A DNA stretch of 64,000 nucleotides from positions 23,664 to 87,663 of the forward strand of contig NZ_KB902242.1 in NCBI RefSeq assembly GCF_000379445.1. The letters are read 5' to 3'. The notes beneath the pieces are model-generated. The model ran no database searches and was not told where the DNA came from. It saw only the letters and a list, made by a program, of their open reading frames with translations. The stretch is from Fangia hongkongensis FSC776 = DSM 21703 (GTDB taxonomy: Bacteria; Pseudomonadota; Gammaproteobacteria; Francisellales; Francisellaceae). This document shows, one piece after another, positions 1-8,184 of this stretch. The translations under genes were made by a program, and so were the position numbers. Each line of letters opens with the position of its first letter. Position 1 is the first letter of the stretch.

Positions 1-1
1 T

Positions 2-301
2 GGGCTTGTCTCGGTCGTATCTAACATTTGGCCAAAAGCAGCAAAGCTATATGTTGATGCATCACTATCGGGTGATATTACAAATCAGACAAAAATCCTT
101 TGGCAGTTGGCGGCAAAGTCTTGCTTTAGTGTTGCTAATCCCATTCCTGTGAAAGCGTGGTTGGCAGCAGAGAGTTACATTAAATATAGTACACTAAGAG
201 CGCCACTTGTTGCAGATGAGTTAACAGATTTAAGCTTGTTGCGTGAGGCGGATCATGCAGTGAATAAATGGTATCAAAATGAATTGGAAGGAGCAGTATA
301 A
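2..301 (+). CDS. dapA: 4-hydroxy-tetrahydrodipicolinate synthase, C-terminal part (5' end outside window)
   Basis: Only about the last 99 codons are present; the frame is open from the first bases. The segment has the DapA C-terminal pattern: a V-S-N-I-x-P-K stretch near the start and a later N-P-I-P-V-K-A-W motif followed by R-A-P-L. DapA condenses pyruvate with aspartate semialdehyde, the first committed step of diaminopimelate/lysine synthesis in the cytoplasm. The catalytic lysine and tyrosine lie upstream and cannot be checked. The stop codon abuts the dapD start with no gap, so the two genes are cotranscribed and probably translationally coupled. The identity rests on this short piece plus the operon context. 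Confidence 0.8.
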   Translation, partial: GLVSVVSNIWPKAAKLYVDASLSGDITNQTKILWQLAAKSCFSVANPIPVKAWLAAESYIKYSTLRAPLVADELTDLSLLREADHAVNKWYQNELEGAV

Positions 302-1051
302 ATGAGTTGGGAAAGTACATTAAATCAATTGGAAACAGGTAGCTTACGTTCAGCATTAAAAAATGCATCTGGTCAGTGGGAAGCGAATGTAACCGCAAAA
401 GAGGCTATTTTGGCGGCATTTCGTGCTGGTGAGAATGTGGGGTATGAAGAAGGCTATGATGGGTTTGTAGATAAGCATAATCTGAAGCCTAGAAAGTTTT
501 CAGTGGATGATGGAGTCAGAATGGTGCCAGGTGGCTCTTCTGTGAGACGGGGCGCATATGTTGCGCCATCAGTGATTATTATGCCGCCTGCTTATATCAA
601 TACAGGTGCCTATGTTGATGAAGGAACAATGGTTGATAGTCATGTATTGGTTGGCTCTTGTGCCCAGATAGGCAAAAACGTACATTTGTCAGCAGGTGTG
701 CAAATTGGCGGTGTGTTAGAGCCTGTTGGAATGAGTCCTGTTGTGATTGAGGATGATGTGTTTGTTGGTGCTGGGAGTATTATCGTTGAGGGAGCAGTTG
801 TCTCTAAAAGAGCGGTGATTGCCCCTTCTGTGGTGCTATCAAAAGGTGTGCGTGTTTATGATTGTGTCAATGAAACGCTACTTGAAAAAGGCGCCCCAAT
901 TCCAGAAGGTGCGGTCGTTATTCCAGGGACAAGACCAATTGATACGCCTTGGGCAAAAGCACAATTTTTACAGGCTTCCTGTCCAATTATTATCAAATAC
1001 AGAGATGATAAGAGCAATAAAGCCTTATCACTTGAAGAGGCACTTCGTTAG
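302..1051 (+). CDS. dapD: 2,3,4,5-tetrahydropyridine-2,6-dicarboxylate N-succinyltransferase
   Basis: A 249-residue protein of the left-handed beta-helix acyltransferase family. A helical N-terminal region (1-75) precedes hexapeptide-repeat coils (about 78-200), with G-G-S-S-V-R-R-G at 77-84 and V-D-E-G-T-M-V-D-S-H at 105-114, both strongly DapD-like. It transfers a succinyl group from succinyl-CoA to tetrahydrodipicolinate in the lysine/DAP pathway. At 249 residues it is shorter than the roughly 274-residue enterobacterial enzyme. An acetyl-transferring DapH is the alternative, but the G-A-Y-V-D-E-G-T-M-V-D pattern favours DapD. It starts directly after the dapA stop; the lysA-like gene follows after 5 bases. 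Confidence 0.9.
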   Translation: MSWESTLNQLETGSLRSALKNASGQWEANVTAKEAILAAFRAGENVGYEEGYDGFVDKHNLKPRKFSVDDGVRMVPGGSSVRRGAYVAPSVIIMPPAYINTGAYVDEGTMVDSHVLVGSCAQIGKNVHLSAGVQIGGVLEPVGMSPVVIEDDVFVGAGSIIVEGAVVSKRAVIAPSVVLSKGVRVYDCVNETLLEKGAPIPEGAVVIPGTRPIDTPWAKAQFLQASCPIIIKYRDDKSNKALSLEEALR

Positions 1052-1056
1052 TTACC

Positions 1057-2292
1057 ATGTTGGATGTATCAGCCCACCGAGAGGTATTGTTAGATTTAGC
1101 AAAAAAACTTAAAGCTCCTTTTTTTTATTATGATTTGGATGCTCTTGCCAAGCATGCCGAGAGGTTAAATCGCTTACCTGTGAAGTTATTTTATGCGCTC
1201 AAGGCGAATCCTTTATCAAGTATTATACGCACCTTACATACCGAGGGGTTTCGCTTTGATGTGGCAAGTATTGGCGAGTTAGAGCAGGTGCTAAAACAAG
1301 GTGTTGACCCTAAAGATATATTGCATACTGGGCCTTGTAAATCTTACGAGCAGCTTGAATATTTTTTAGAAAAAGGGGTGCGTATATTTGTACTTGAGAG
1401 TGCGCAGCAACTTTGCGATTTAAAAGTACTAAGCAAGCTTAAAAAACTGCCAGTGCAAGCACTTTTACGTGTGCAGCTTATTTGGGATAGCGATAAGGAG
1501 AATGTTTTAGGCGGTGGAGGTTGTCAGACACCATTTGGTTTACTGCCAAATGAGTGGCAAGAAGTAAAAGCCAATGGCTTATTTAATGATTTGTCTTATC
1601 TTGATATTATTGGACTTCATTGCTTTCAATGGGGCAATATTGTTGATATCAATGAGCTAAAGCTGATTTGGACAACCATTACAAAGAAGCTCATTCATTT
1701 AAGTGATGCTTTAGAGATCGATTTAAAAGTGATCGATCTTGGTGGTGGCCTTGGTATTCCTTATCATCATAATGCAAATGAAACACTTTGTTTAAGCGAG
1801 GTGGATCAAGCGCTAAGTGAGCTGAAAGAAGCTTATCTAGAAGAGCTAGGTGCTGAATACTGGCTTGAGCTTGGGCGCTATGCTGTTGGTGAATATGGTG
1901 GCTATGTTAGTCGGATTGTGGATAAAAAAACGGTGAATAATAAGGGGCTATTAATCACAGAAGGTGGTGCGCAACATTTGCTGCGTCCTGCACTAACTCA
2001 AGATCCATTTCCATGTCAGCTGTTGCGAGAGAAGCTTGATAGTAATATGCAAACTAAAGCGTTTCATGTGCACGGTCCGCTTTGCACTTCTTTGGATAAA
2101 ATGGGCGGCTATCTTTTTTCAGAGGATGTCTCTCCTGATGATTATTTGCTATATGATCAGGTCGGTGCTTATGGTTTTAGTGAAAGTATGCCATTTTTTC
2201 TATGTCATACCTTGCCAGCTGAAGTGATATTTCAGGATAATAAAGTTCATATTGTTCGAGCGCCAGTAGGTGCTGAGAGTTGGCTAAAGTAA
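1057..2292 (+). CDS. lysA: PLP-dependent fold-type III decarboxylase, probable diaminopimelate decarboxylase
   Basis: A 411-residue Orn/DAP/Arg decarboxylase 2 family protein. The PLP lysine is K49 in the A-L-K-A-N-P motif; a D-L-G-G-G-L-G-I-P segment binds phosphate, and an E-L-G-R-Y pattern is present. The C-terminal half carries H-G-P-L-C-T-S-L-D (339-347) with C343, the cysteine contributed across the dimer. Its position after dapA and dapD points to decarboxylation of meso-DAP to lysine. The H-G-P-L-C-T-x-L-D form is also seen in siderophore and carboxynorspermidine-type relatives, so substrate is inferred from context. The desuccinylase-like gene begins at or just after its stop. Confidence 0.78.
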   Translation: MLDVSAHREVLLDLAKKLKAPFFYYDLDALAKHAERLNRLPVKLFYALKANPLSSIIRTLHTEGFRFDVASIGELEQVLKQGVDPKDILHTGPCKSYEQLEYFLEKGVRIFVLESAQQLCDLKVLSKLKKLPVQALLRVQLIWDSDKENVLGGGGCQTPFGLLPNEWQEVKANGLFNDLSYLDIIGLHCFQWGNIVDINELKLIWTTITKKLIHLSDALEIDLKVIDLGGGLGIPYHHNANETLCLSEVDQALSELKEAYLEELGAEYWLELGRYAVGEYGGYVSRIVDKKTVNNKGLLITEGGAQHLLRPALTQDPFPCQLLREKLDSNMQTKAFHVHGPLCTSLDKMGGYLFSEDVSPDDYLLYDQVGAYGFSESMPFFLCHTLPAEVIFQDNKVHIVRAPVGAESWLK

Positions 2293-2312
2293 TGAAGTTA
2301 AAAGGAGTGATG

Positions 2313-3410
2313 ATGGGGGAAATTCAATACCCAAGTTATATAACAAAATCTAAACTTAAAGTGGGACAAAATGCCTATGGTGAGGATTTGTTTGTTACAG
2401 TGATACAAGTTGATGGGTCGGATAAGAATGCGCCAAGCGTTTATATTCAAGCAAGCATGCATGGTGCGGAGATTCAAGGAAATGCCGTTATATTTGAGCT
2501 GTTAAAGCATTTTAGTGAAAAAAGACCAAATGGAAATATCACTATCGTGCCACAGTGTAACCCTGTAGGTGGCACACATCGAGTTGGTGCAGCCCACCAA
2601 GGGCGTTTTGATCCAATGAGTGGAGATAATTGGAATCGGTATTATTTTTACCCAAATCTAAACTATGATGCATTGGCAAAAAGCTATGTAAATAAGAGTG
2701 AGAAAGAGTATAAGGTAGATTTTCGAAAGCTTTTGCTGAAGGAGATTGAAGAAGCGCTTTCAAAGCCATATTTGTTAACGCGAGCAAAATATATGGCGTA
2801 TCGTTTGCAATCACTTGCTTATAAGGCAGATATTGTGCTGGATTTGCATACTGACAATAATGCGATTACATACCTCTATAGTCCAAGCTATACCAAAAAT
2901 ACGGCAAGTTACTTTGGATATTCCGATGTGATTTTAATTGAAAACACATTTGGTGGCGCCTTGGATGAAGCAATATTTTCTCCGTGGTGGCATTTGCAGC
3001 AAGCTTTGGAGAAGGAAAAATATAACTCGGAGGTGTGTGTTGAAAGTTACACTTTGGAGCTTGGTTCTGAAGAGGTGATTTCTAAGTCACTTGCCATTGA
3101 ACAGGTAGATGGCATTTTGAATTATTTTTATCATAAAGGTGTGATGAGCGGGTCTCAAATAGAAAATAAAGTCAACTACTGTGAAATTTCAAACTTTAAA
3201 ACTATTTATGCTGAGATGGGTGGTCTTTATGAATGGTATGTTCACCCCGGAGAGTTTATTAAAAAAGGCATGGTTATCGGGCGTGTGATTCAGCCATCTT
3301 ATGCGATGGAGGTTGATGTTCTTGCGCCAGTATCCGGAAAGATTGCAAGCGTTTCCAACAAAGGAGCTTTGCCACAAAATTCACATCTTCTAAATATTTT
3401 TACTCAATAA
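2313..3410 (+). CDS. M14-type zinc carboxypeptidase, succinylglutamate desuccinylase/aspartoacylase family
   Basis: A 365-residue protein with the AstE/aspartoacylase zinc site: H50 and E53 in M-H-G-A-E-I-Q-G, and H179 in L-D-L-H-T-D. The N-x-N-P-V-G-G stretch and an R-x-x-N-R-Y-like region also match. The C-terminal 60 residues look like a biotinyl/lipoyl-type beta hairpin, common in this family. I chose ATG 2313 because an A-A-A-G-G-A-G site lies 5 bases upstream; the frame is open from 2280, overlapping lysA. Family members remove acyl groups from amino acids. In a dapA-dapD-lysA operon the missing activity is succinyl-DAP desuccinylase, so it may fill that step; this is inference. A terminator follows. 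Confidence 0.8.
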   Translation: MGEIQYPSYITKSKLKVGQNAYGEDLFVTVIQVDGSDKNAPSVYIQASMHGAEIQGNAVIFELLKHFSEKRPNGNITIVPQCNPVGGTHRVGAAHQGRFDPMSGDNWNRYYFYPNLNYDALAKSYVNKSEKEYKVDFRKLLLKEIEEALSKPYLLTRAKYMAYRLQSLAYKADIVLDLHTDNNAITYLYSPSYTKNTASYFGYSDVILIENTFGGALDEAIFSPWWHLQQALEKEKYNSEVCVESYTLELGSEEVISKSLAIEQVDGILNYFYHKGVMSGSQIENKVNYCEISNFKTIYAEMGGLYEWYVHPGEFIKKGMVIGRVIQPSYAMEVDVLAPVSGKIASVSNKGALPQNSHLLNIFTQ

Positions 3411-3463
3411 CAAACAATTGTGTTTATCTTTACATCACTGCAAAAATTTGTCATGGTTTTATA

Positions 3464-3486
3464 CAGATCAATTTGGTCTGATTTTT
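3464..3486 (+). terminator. Probable intrinsic terminator of the dap operon
   Basis: A 7-bp stem (CAGATCA / TGGTCTG, with one G-T wobble) encloses a 3-base loop and is followed by ATTTTT. It lies 54 bases after the desuccinylase stop and before the next gene's own ribosome binding site, so it would end the dapA-dapD-lysA-desuccinylase transcript. The stem is short, so termination may be partial. Confidence 0.55.
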
Positions 3487-3513
3487 GTGCTTTTCATTGC
3501 TAGGAATTACTAA

Positions 3514-3520
3514 AAAGGAG
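3514..3520 (+). promoter_or_regulatory. Strong ribosome binding site of the Ulp1-like protease gene
   Basis: AAAAGGAG-type purine run ending 7 bases before ATG 3528. It fixes the start of the 703-residue protein and suggests efficient translation. Confidence 0.6.
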
Positions 3521-3527
3521 TTTTTCG

Positions 3528-5639
3528 ATGCCAAAGAACACAAGACATATACGAGATATGATGGCAAGTCTAATGAAGCTTGTTGCTGATTATAAGATGG
3601 TGTTAAGTGAGGTTAAAAGGCTGATAGAGCAAGGCTTAATCACCGAAGATCAATACGGTGAAGCATATCAGGCGCTATCTCAGCGGATAGGAAACACCTT
3701 CTTTAAAATGCATGGAATACGCTTTCTAGATACAACAATTACAATTAGCATTCAAAGTATGATTGATGCCTATCAACGTGCGCTTGATTTAATGAAATCG
3801 CCTGCAAAACCGGTGGCACCATCAGATGGCATGGCAGGGGTTGTTGGTGCAATGGCAGCGATGGGCAAAACAAATATGGCACTTGGTCAAATTAGCTTCA
3901 TTAATAAATTTAACGATATATTTTTGGATAAAGTTATTTTTAATAATGTGCAGGCCTATCAGATTGTGTTTGCCGGTTTTGTTGGCAAAGATGCAAGGAG
4001 TATGGTTACTGCAAAAACCATCAAGCTTGTGAGTCTATGGGTATCGATAAAACAAAAAAAGCTTGAAAATAAGGATTATCAAGTTACCAAAGCATGGTTA
4101 GAACATTTGTTGAGTAACTTAACCGATGGCGTTGATGATGAGGTGCGAGCCTCTTCAGTATGCCGAGGCATTATTGATGCTGCCATGAAATACTATGAGA
4201 TTAAATCAAGTACCTCTGAGACACAGAAAAAATGGCGCGGCTGGATTGTTCTCAAGGAAGAAGGTAAGAGAGTGAGCTTTGAGCTTGAGCCACGTTTTTC
4301 ACGACTTGGACTCACTGACCTTGTCCGTGCAATTAATACAGAGCTACTGCCAAGGTTTGAAAAAGAAAAAACAAGCACCTTTAAACTGGTGAGAATGGCA
4401 CAATCTGGTGTGAGTATTGCTCAGCTTGCACTTAAAACAGAGCTATCAGCGATTTCAGGGGTTGAAATAAGCTACTTTGAGAGTGAGTCTTCCCTTCCTT
4501 ATGAAAAGAGAAATTTCAGGGTTAAGGTCACAGAAAAGCTTAACCCTAAAGAGTTAGAAGGTGTGCTCTATCATGCTGAGAAAGACTTTCAAGAGCTCGT
4601 GCAAATTGATCGGGTGATTTTAGCACTTAAGTATCGAAAACACAGATCAAGTACAAAGGCTGCTGATTTTTGGAAAAATAGGCGTTTATCAGGTGCCAGA
4701 GTAGAGGCAATTGATAAAGCGATTCAGGCTTTAGTACATGCAAGAGGTGCGGCTGAAGTGGATCGTATTGTTAAAGAGCTGATTATTGATAATCAAAAAG
4801 CGCAAAAGACCCATGGCCGTTGGGTAGATAAAAAAGGTGGGTTAAGTAAGCTGTTAGAAAATTATACAGGCAATGAAGATCATATTGGTTATTTTAAGGG
4901 TGAATATGATCCAGAGGCAAAATATGAAGGGTTAAAAGCAGACGATAAAAGTAAACTAGATCCGTTGGAAATTGAAATTGATAGTGTATCTAAAGAGATG
5001 AACAAACAAGGTGATGCTGAGGCATTAATGATCGGTCATGCGAATTTTATTCAGCAGCCAATCATCTATTTATTGCTGATTGCAGCACTGGAAAGTGATC
5101 CAAGCTATCGCTTGTTAGACCCGCCGCTGATGGTTGAGGGTGAGCGTTTATGTAATGCTGATAGTGTTATTTACCAAGTTAATCAGCTTGCTAACAATCA
5201 ATCTCTAGTAATTCCAGTTAATGAAGTAGGTCATCACTGGACAGTAATGATTATTAGAAGGCTTGCTAATGGTGAATTATCCAGTGTGTTTTGTGATTCT
5301 TTTAGAAGTGCGCCAATGGGATATGCGCAAAATATTGCAAGGATATTAGGCATTGCAGCTGAAAGGCAGCAGTACTACACCTACACTTATCAGGTAAATA
5401 ATGATTGTGCATTTCATGTGGTACGATTAGTTGAGTATATTGTCGAAAACTGTCGTGAAGAGCGAAATTTCATACGATTAAATCTAAGAAACTCTCGGAT
5501 CATGGAGCAGTATCGTCTGGCAAATGATTTAGAATCGCAAAGACTATCTCAGGCATTAAGAGCGCATTATAAATCACGTCTGGCTGAAGTTGTTGGGGAC
5601 ATGCCAGAGGCAGAGCAAAGTGCGTTTATTTTAAATTGA
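3528..5639 (+). CDS. Large protein with C-terminal Ulp1-like (clan CE) cysteine protease domain, candidate effector
   Basis: A 703-residue protein with no signal peptide or membrane segment. Residues 1-500 are mostly helical and charged and match nothing I recognise. The C-terminal 170 residues show the ordered clan CE residues: H570-W571-T in V-G-H-H-W-T-V, D590 in F-C-D-S-F, and Q622 with C627 in Q-V-N-N-D-C-A-F-H. This H-D-Q-C order and spacing is the signature of Ulp1/SENP, adenain and bacterial deubiquitinase or YopJ-like enzymes. In bacteria such domains usually act on host ubiquitin or ubiquitin-like proteins, or as acetyltransferases. The gene stands alone between the dap terminator and a convergent transporter. 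Protease assignment rests on motif order only; target and secretion route are unknown. Confidence 0.6.
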   Translation: MPKNTRHIRDMMASLMKLVADYKMVLSEVKRLIEQGLITEDQYGEAYQALSQRIGNTFFKMHGIRFLDTTITISIQSMIDAYQRALDLMKSPAKPVAPSDGMAGVVGAMAAMGKTNMALGQISFINKFNDIFLDKVIFNNVQAYQIVFAGFVGKDARSMVTAKTIKLVSLWVSIKQKKLENKDYQVTKAWLEHLLSNLTDGVDDEVRASSVCRGIIDAAMKYYEIKSSTSETQKKWRGWIVLKEEGKRVSFELEPRFSRLGLTDLVRAINTELLPRFEKEKTSTFKLVRMAQSGVSIAQLALKTELSAISGVEISYFESESSLPYEKRNFRVKVTEKLNPKELEGVLYHAEKDFQELVQIDRVILALKYRKHRSSTKAADFWKNRRLSGARVEAIDKAIQALVHARGAAEVDRIVKELIIDNQKAQKTHGRWVDKKGGLSKLLENYTGNEDHIGYFKGEYDPEAKYEGLKADDKSKLDPLEIEIDSVSKEMNKQGDAEALMIGHANFIQQPIIYLLLIAALESDPSYRLLDPPLMVEGERLCNADSVIYQVNQLANNQSLVIPVNEVGHHWTVMIIRRLANGELSSVFCDSFRSAPMGYAQNIARILGIAAERQQYYTYTYQVNNDCAFHVVRLVEYIVENCREERNFIRLNLRNSRIMEQYRLANDLESQRLSQALRAHYKSRLAEVVGDMPEAEQSAFILN

Positions 5640-5710
5640 CTATTGAGCAAATGTGAAAAAATTAAGGTGTGTTGAATAATGAGGTTCTCATGTTGTGCTA
5701 GGGATATATT

Positions 5711-7180
5711 CTAAATCAGCCGGTTAATCAATTTTCGAATAGCAAACATGACAACCCCAACAATCAGTACAATAAGACCAATGCTCAGAAATACCTGCAT
5801 AAACTGAGTATTGCTTTGTGTGAGTGTTGCGCCTTTTGGTGTGATAGTAAATGAGGCAATAAAGCCGACAAATACCGCTGAGGCGCCGATAATTAGATTC
5901 CAAACACCCATCAATAGACCTTCTTTTCCTTCGGCAGCAAGTTTTCCAGCCATTGCAATACCAATAGGAAATACCATAAGCTCGCCAGAGACAAAAAAGA
6001 AAAATATTAATAATAACCACAAAATGGAATAGGTGGAGCTGATATTGGTGAAGATTAAAAGCGCAAGAAGCAAATATCCAATGGATGCTAAGATTAAGCC
6101 ATAGGAGAATTTGGTCGCAAGGGCTGGATTTTTATTCATTTGACTTAATTTATCCCACATTGCGCTATAGATAAACCCAAGAAGTACACAATAAAGTGGA
6201 TCAAGCGAGGTAAGACTGCCTGAAGGGAATGTGATGCCTGCAACCACTCTATTTAAATTATGTTCAGCATAAAGCGGCAGTAGACCAAATTCTGAGTTAA
6301 AGATAATGAAATAAGAGAAACCGATTAGGCAGAGAATAAAAAAGGCGAACATTCTTTTGCCTTCTTTAATTCTCTTTTGATCTGGGTTTTTGAATAAGCG
6401 AAAGCTGATAAATAGGATATAAAGAAGTGAGAACACAAGAAACAACCATAACAGAATGCTGTTAATTAAAACATAGTTAAGTAAGATCAGACAGATAGGT
6501 GTTAGAATAATTGAAGTGATAATAAGTACAGTTACATTTCGTTTGTTATGTAGTCTTGGCAAGCGGCAACCTGCCTCTTTTTCTTTAAAGGTGCTAAATT
6601 TGTTGCGAATAATCAGCATAATCAGTGCGCCAGCAAACAGCGGAAGCGCATAGATTAATAGACCAATTTTGCCAATACCTTGTAACACAAACCCAGAGGA
6701 AATATCCGATAAGAAAAAACCGATGTTAAACACAACATAAAAAAGTGTACTGCCGGATTCTCGTTTGTGATCATCTTTATGATACAGCATGCCAATCAAA
6801 GACCAAATGGCCGGCGTACAAAGGGCGTTTCCAACAAGAAAAAGTGATAACCCAAGCATCATGGTGTGAAAGCCTGGAAGCGCTAACGTTAACATGCCAA
6901 TGGCGCTGAATAAAAGCCCAATAACAGCCGAATTTCTAAAACCAAAGCGATCGCATAGATATCCGCCAAGCACAGGAAGTGTGTAAGCCAATGACATAAA
7001 AGCAGCAAACAAATTAAAACTAGCCGTTTCGCTTAGACCATAATAAGTATTTAAACGTACCAAAAGATTAGTCATTTGAACGCCAAAGGCGAATGTGAAG
7101 GTAGTATAGATAATTGATAAAACCCAAAGCGCACGTGGGTGGGAGCTTTGTGGAATCGTAGCAATATTTTGATTGGTCAT
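5711..7180 (-). CDS. POT/PTR-type major facilitator transporter (peptide transporter-like)
   Basis: A 489-residue, roughly 12-14-helix major facilitator protein. The loop after helix 2 has G-G-Y-L-C-D-R-F-G-F-R-N, the typical MFS G-x-L-x-D-R-x-G pattern of proton-dependent oligopeptide transporters, and helix 4-5 has the F-Y-V-V-F-N-I-G-F-F segment characteristic of POT proteins. The E-x-x-E-R proton-coupling motif of helix 1 is absent: the region reads F-T-F-A-F-G-V-Q-M-T-N. Francisella species carry a divergent POT family (Fpt), to which this may belong. It is transcribed divergently from queF and convergently with the Ulp1-like gene. Substrate unknown. Confidence 0.75.
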   Translation of the reverse strand: MTNQNIATIPQSSHPRALWVLSIIYTTFTFAFGVQMTNLLVRLNTYYGLSETASFNLFAAFMSLAYTLPVLGGYLCDRFGFRNSAVIGLLFSAIGMLTLALPGFHTMMLGLSLFLVGNALCTPAIWSLIGMLYHKDDHKRESGSTLFYVVFNIGFFLSDISSGFVLQGIGKIGLLIYALPLFAGALIMLIIRNKFSTFKEKEAGCRLPRLHNKRNVTVLIITSIILTPICLILLNYVLINSILLWLFLVFSLLYILFISFRLFKNPDQKRIKEGKRMFAFFILCLIGFSYFIIFNSEFGLLPLYAEHNLNRVVAGITFPSGSLTSLDPLYCVLLGFIYSAMWDKLSQMNKNPALATKFSYGLILASIGYLLLALLIFTNISSTYSILWLLLIFFFFVSGELMVFPIGIAMAGKLAAEGKEGLLMGVWNLIIGASAVFVGFIASFTITPKGATLTQSNTQFMQVFLSIGLIVLIVGVVMFAIRKLINRLI

Positions 7181-7328
7181 AATATCAGCATAGTGTCGTG
7201 TTAGATGATATTGAGCTTAGTTTATAAAGGACAACTGTGCCATTTTAATCATTTGCTAATTGTGGAGTTTTGCAGAATATGATAGATTCATTCTGTCTTA
7301 AATTTACAAAATAATGGATGGTTATTAA

Positions 7329-8174
7329 ATGGTAGATGGTATGGAGTTAGAATTATCAGAGTTAGGTAAAAAATCTGATTATTTAACACAATATGATGCA
7401 AGTTTACTTTTCCCAATTCCAAGATTGATTAAACGAGAGGAGCTAGGATTATCACAAAAAGTTAATTTTAGCGGGGTTGATATCTGGAGTAGCTTTGAAA
7501 TTTCTTGGTTGAATAGTAAAGGCAAACCAGAGGTGAGAGTTGGGGTATTTGAAATTAGCTCAGATTCAGAAAATATTATTGAATCTAAGAGTTTTAAGCT
7601 TTATCTTAACTCGTTTAATAACACTAAATTTCACAGTGAAAGTGAAGTAACCGCTTTGATGAAAAGTGACCTCTCTCAAGCAGCAAATGGTGAAGTAATC
7701 GTTCGACTGATTAAATTAAGTGAATATGATTGTACATTCGTCAATGGGTTCTCAGGGGTTAATCTGGATGTGTTGGATGTCGAAATTAATGAATATATGA
7801 CAAACCCATCGCTTCTTAAGTGTGCCTCTGAGCTGATTGTGGAGGAAACACTAACAAGTGATCTTCTAAAGTCAAACTGCCTTGTTACCAACCAACCAGA
7901 TTGGGGTAGTGTAATGATCTCCTATAAAGGGGCGCAAATTGATCATGAAAGCTTATTGAAGTATATTATTTCTTTTCGTGATCATAATGAGTTTCATGAG
8001 CAATGTGTTGAGCGAATCTACACGGATATTATGAAGCATTGCCAGCCTGAAAAATTATTGGTTTATGCGCGTTATACTCGTCGAGGTGGCTTGGATATTA
8101 ATCCGCTTCGTAGTTCTTTAAGTGAGCTTGAAATAGATGAAGCGCTTAAAAATCTACGTCTTGTAAGACAGTAA
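7329..8174 (+). CDS. queF: NADPH-dependent 7-cyano-7-deazaguanine reductase (long form)
   Basis: A 281-residue protein, the same size as the enterobacterial two-domain QueF. It contains E-S-K-S-F-K-L-Y-L-N-S-F-N, the family substrate/NADPH motif, and S-N-C-L-V-T-N-Q-P-D-W with catalytic C184 and D191, then F-H-E-Q-C-V-E-R. QueF reduces preQ0 to preQ1, committing the base to queuosine for the tRNA wobble position. The next gene, 10 bases on, encodes a queuosine-precursor transporter, so salvage and synthesis are linked. The start has only a weak ribosome binding site; ATG 7341, four codons in, is an alternative. Confidence 0.95.
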   Translation: MVDGMELELSELGKKSDYLTQYDASLLFPIPRLIKREELGLSQKVNFSGVDIWSSFEISWLNSKGKPEVRVGVFEISSDSENIIESKSFKLYLNSFNNTKFHSESEVTALMKSDLSQAANGEVIVRLIKLSEYDCTFVNGFSGVNLDVLDVEINEYMTNPSLLKCASELIVEETLTSDLLKSNCLVTNQPDWGSVMISYKGAQIDHESLLKYIISFRDHNEFHEQCVERIYTDIMKHCQPEKLLVYARYTRRGGLDINPLRSSLSELEIDEALKNLRLVRQ

Positions 8175-8184
8175 TTCTTACTTT

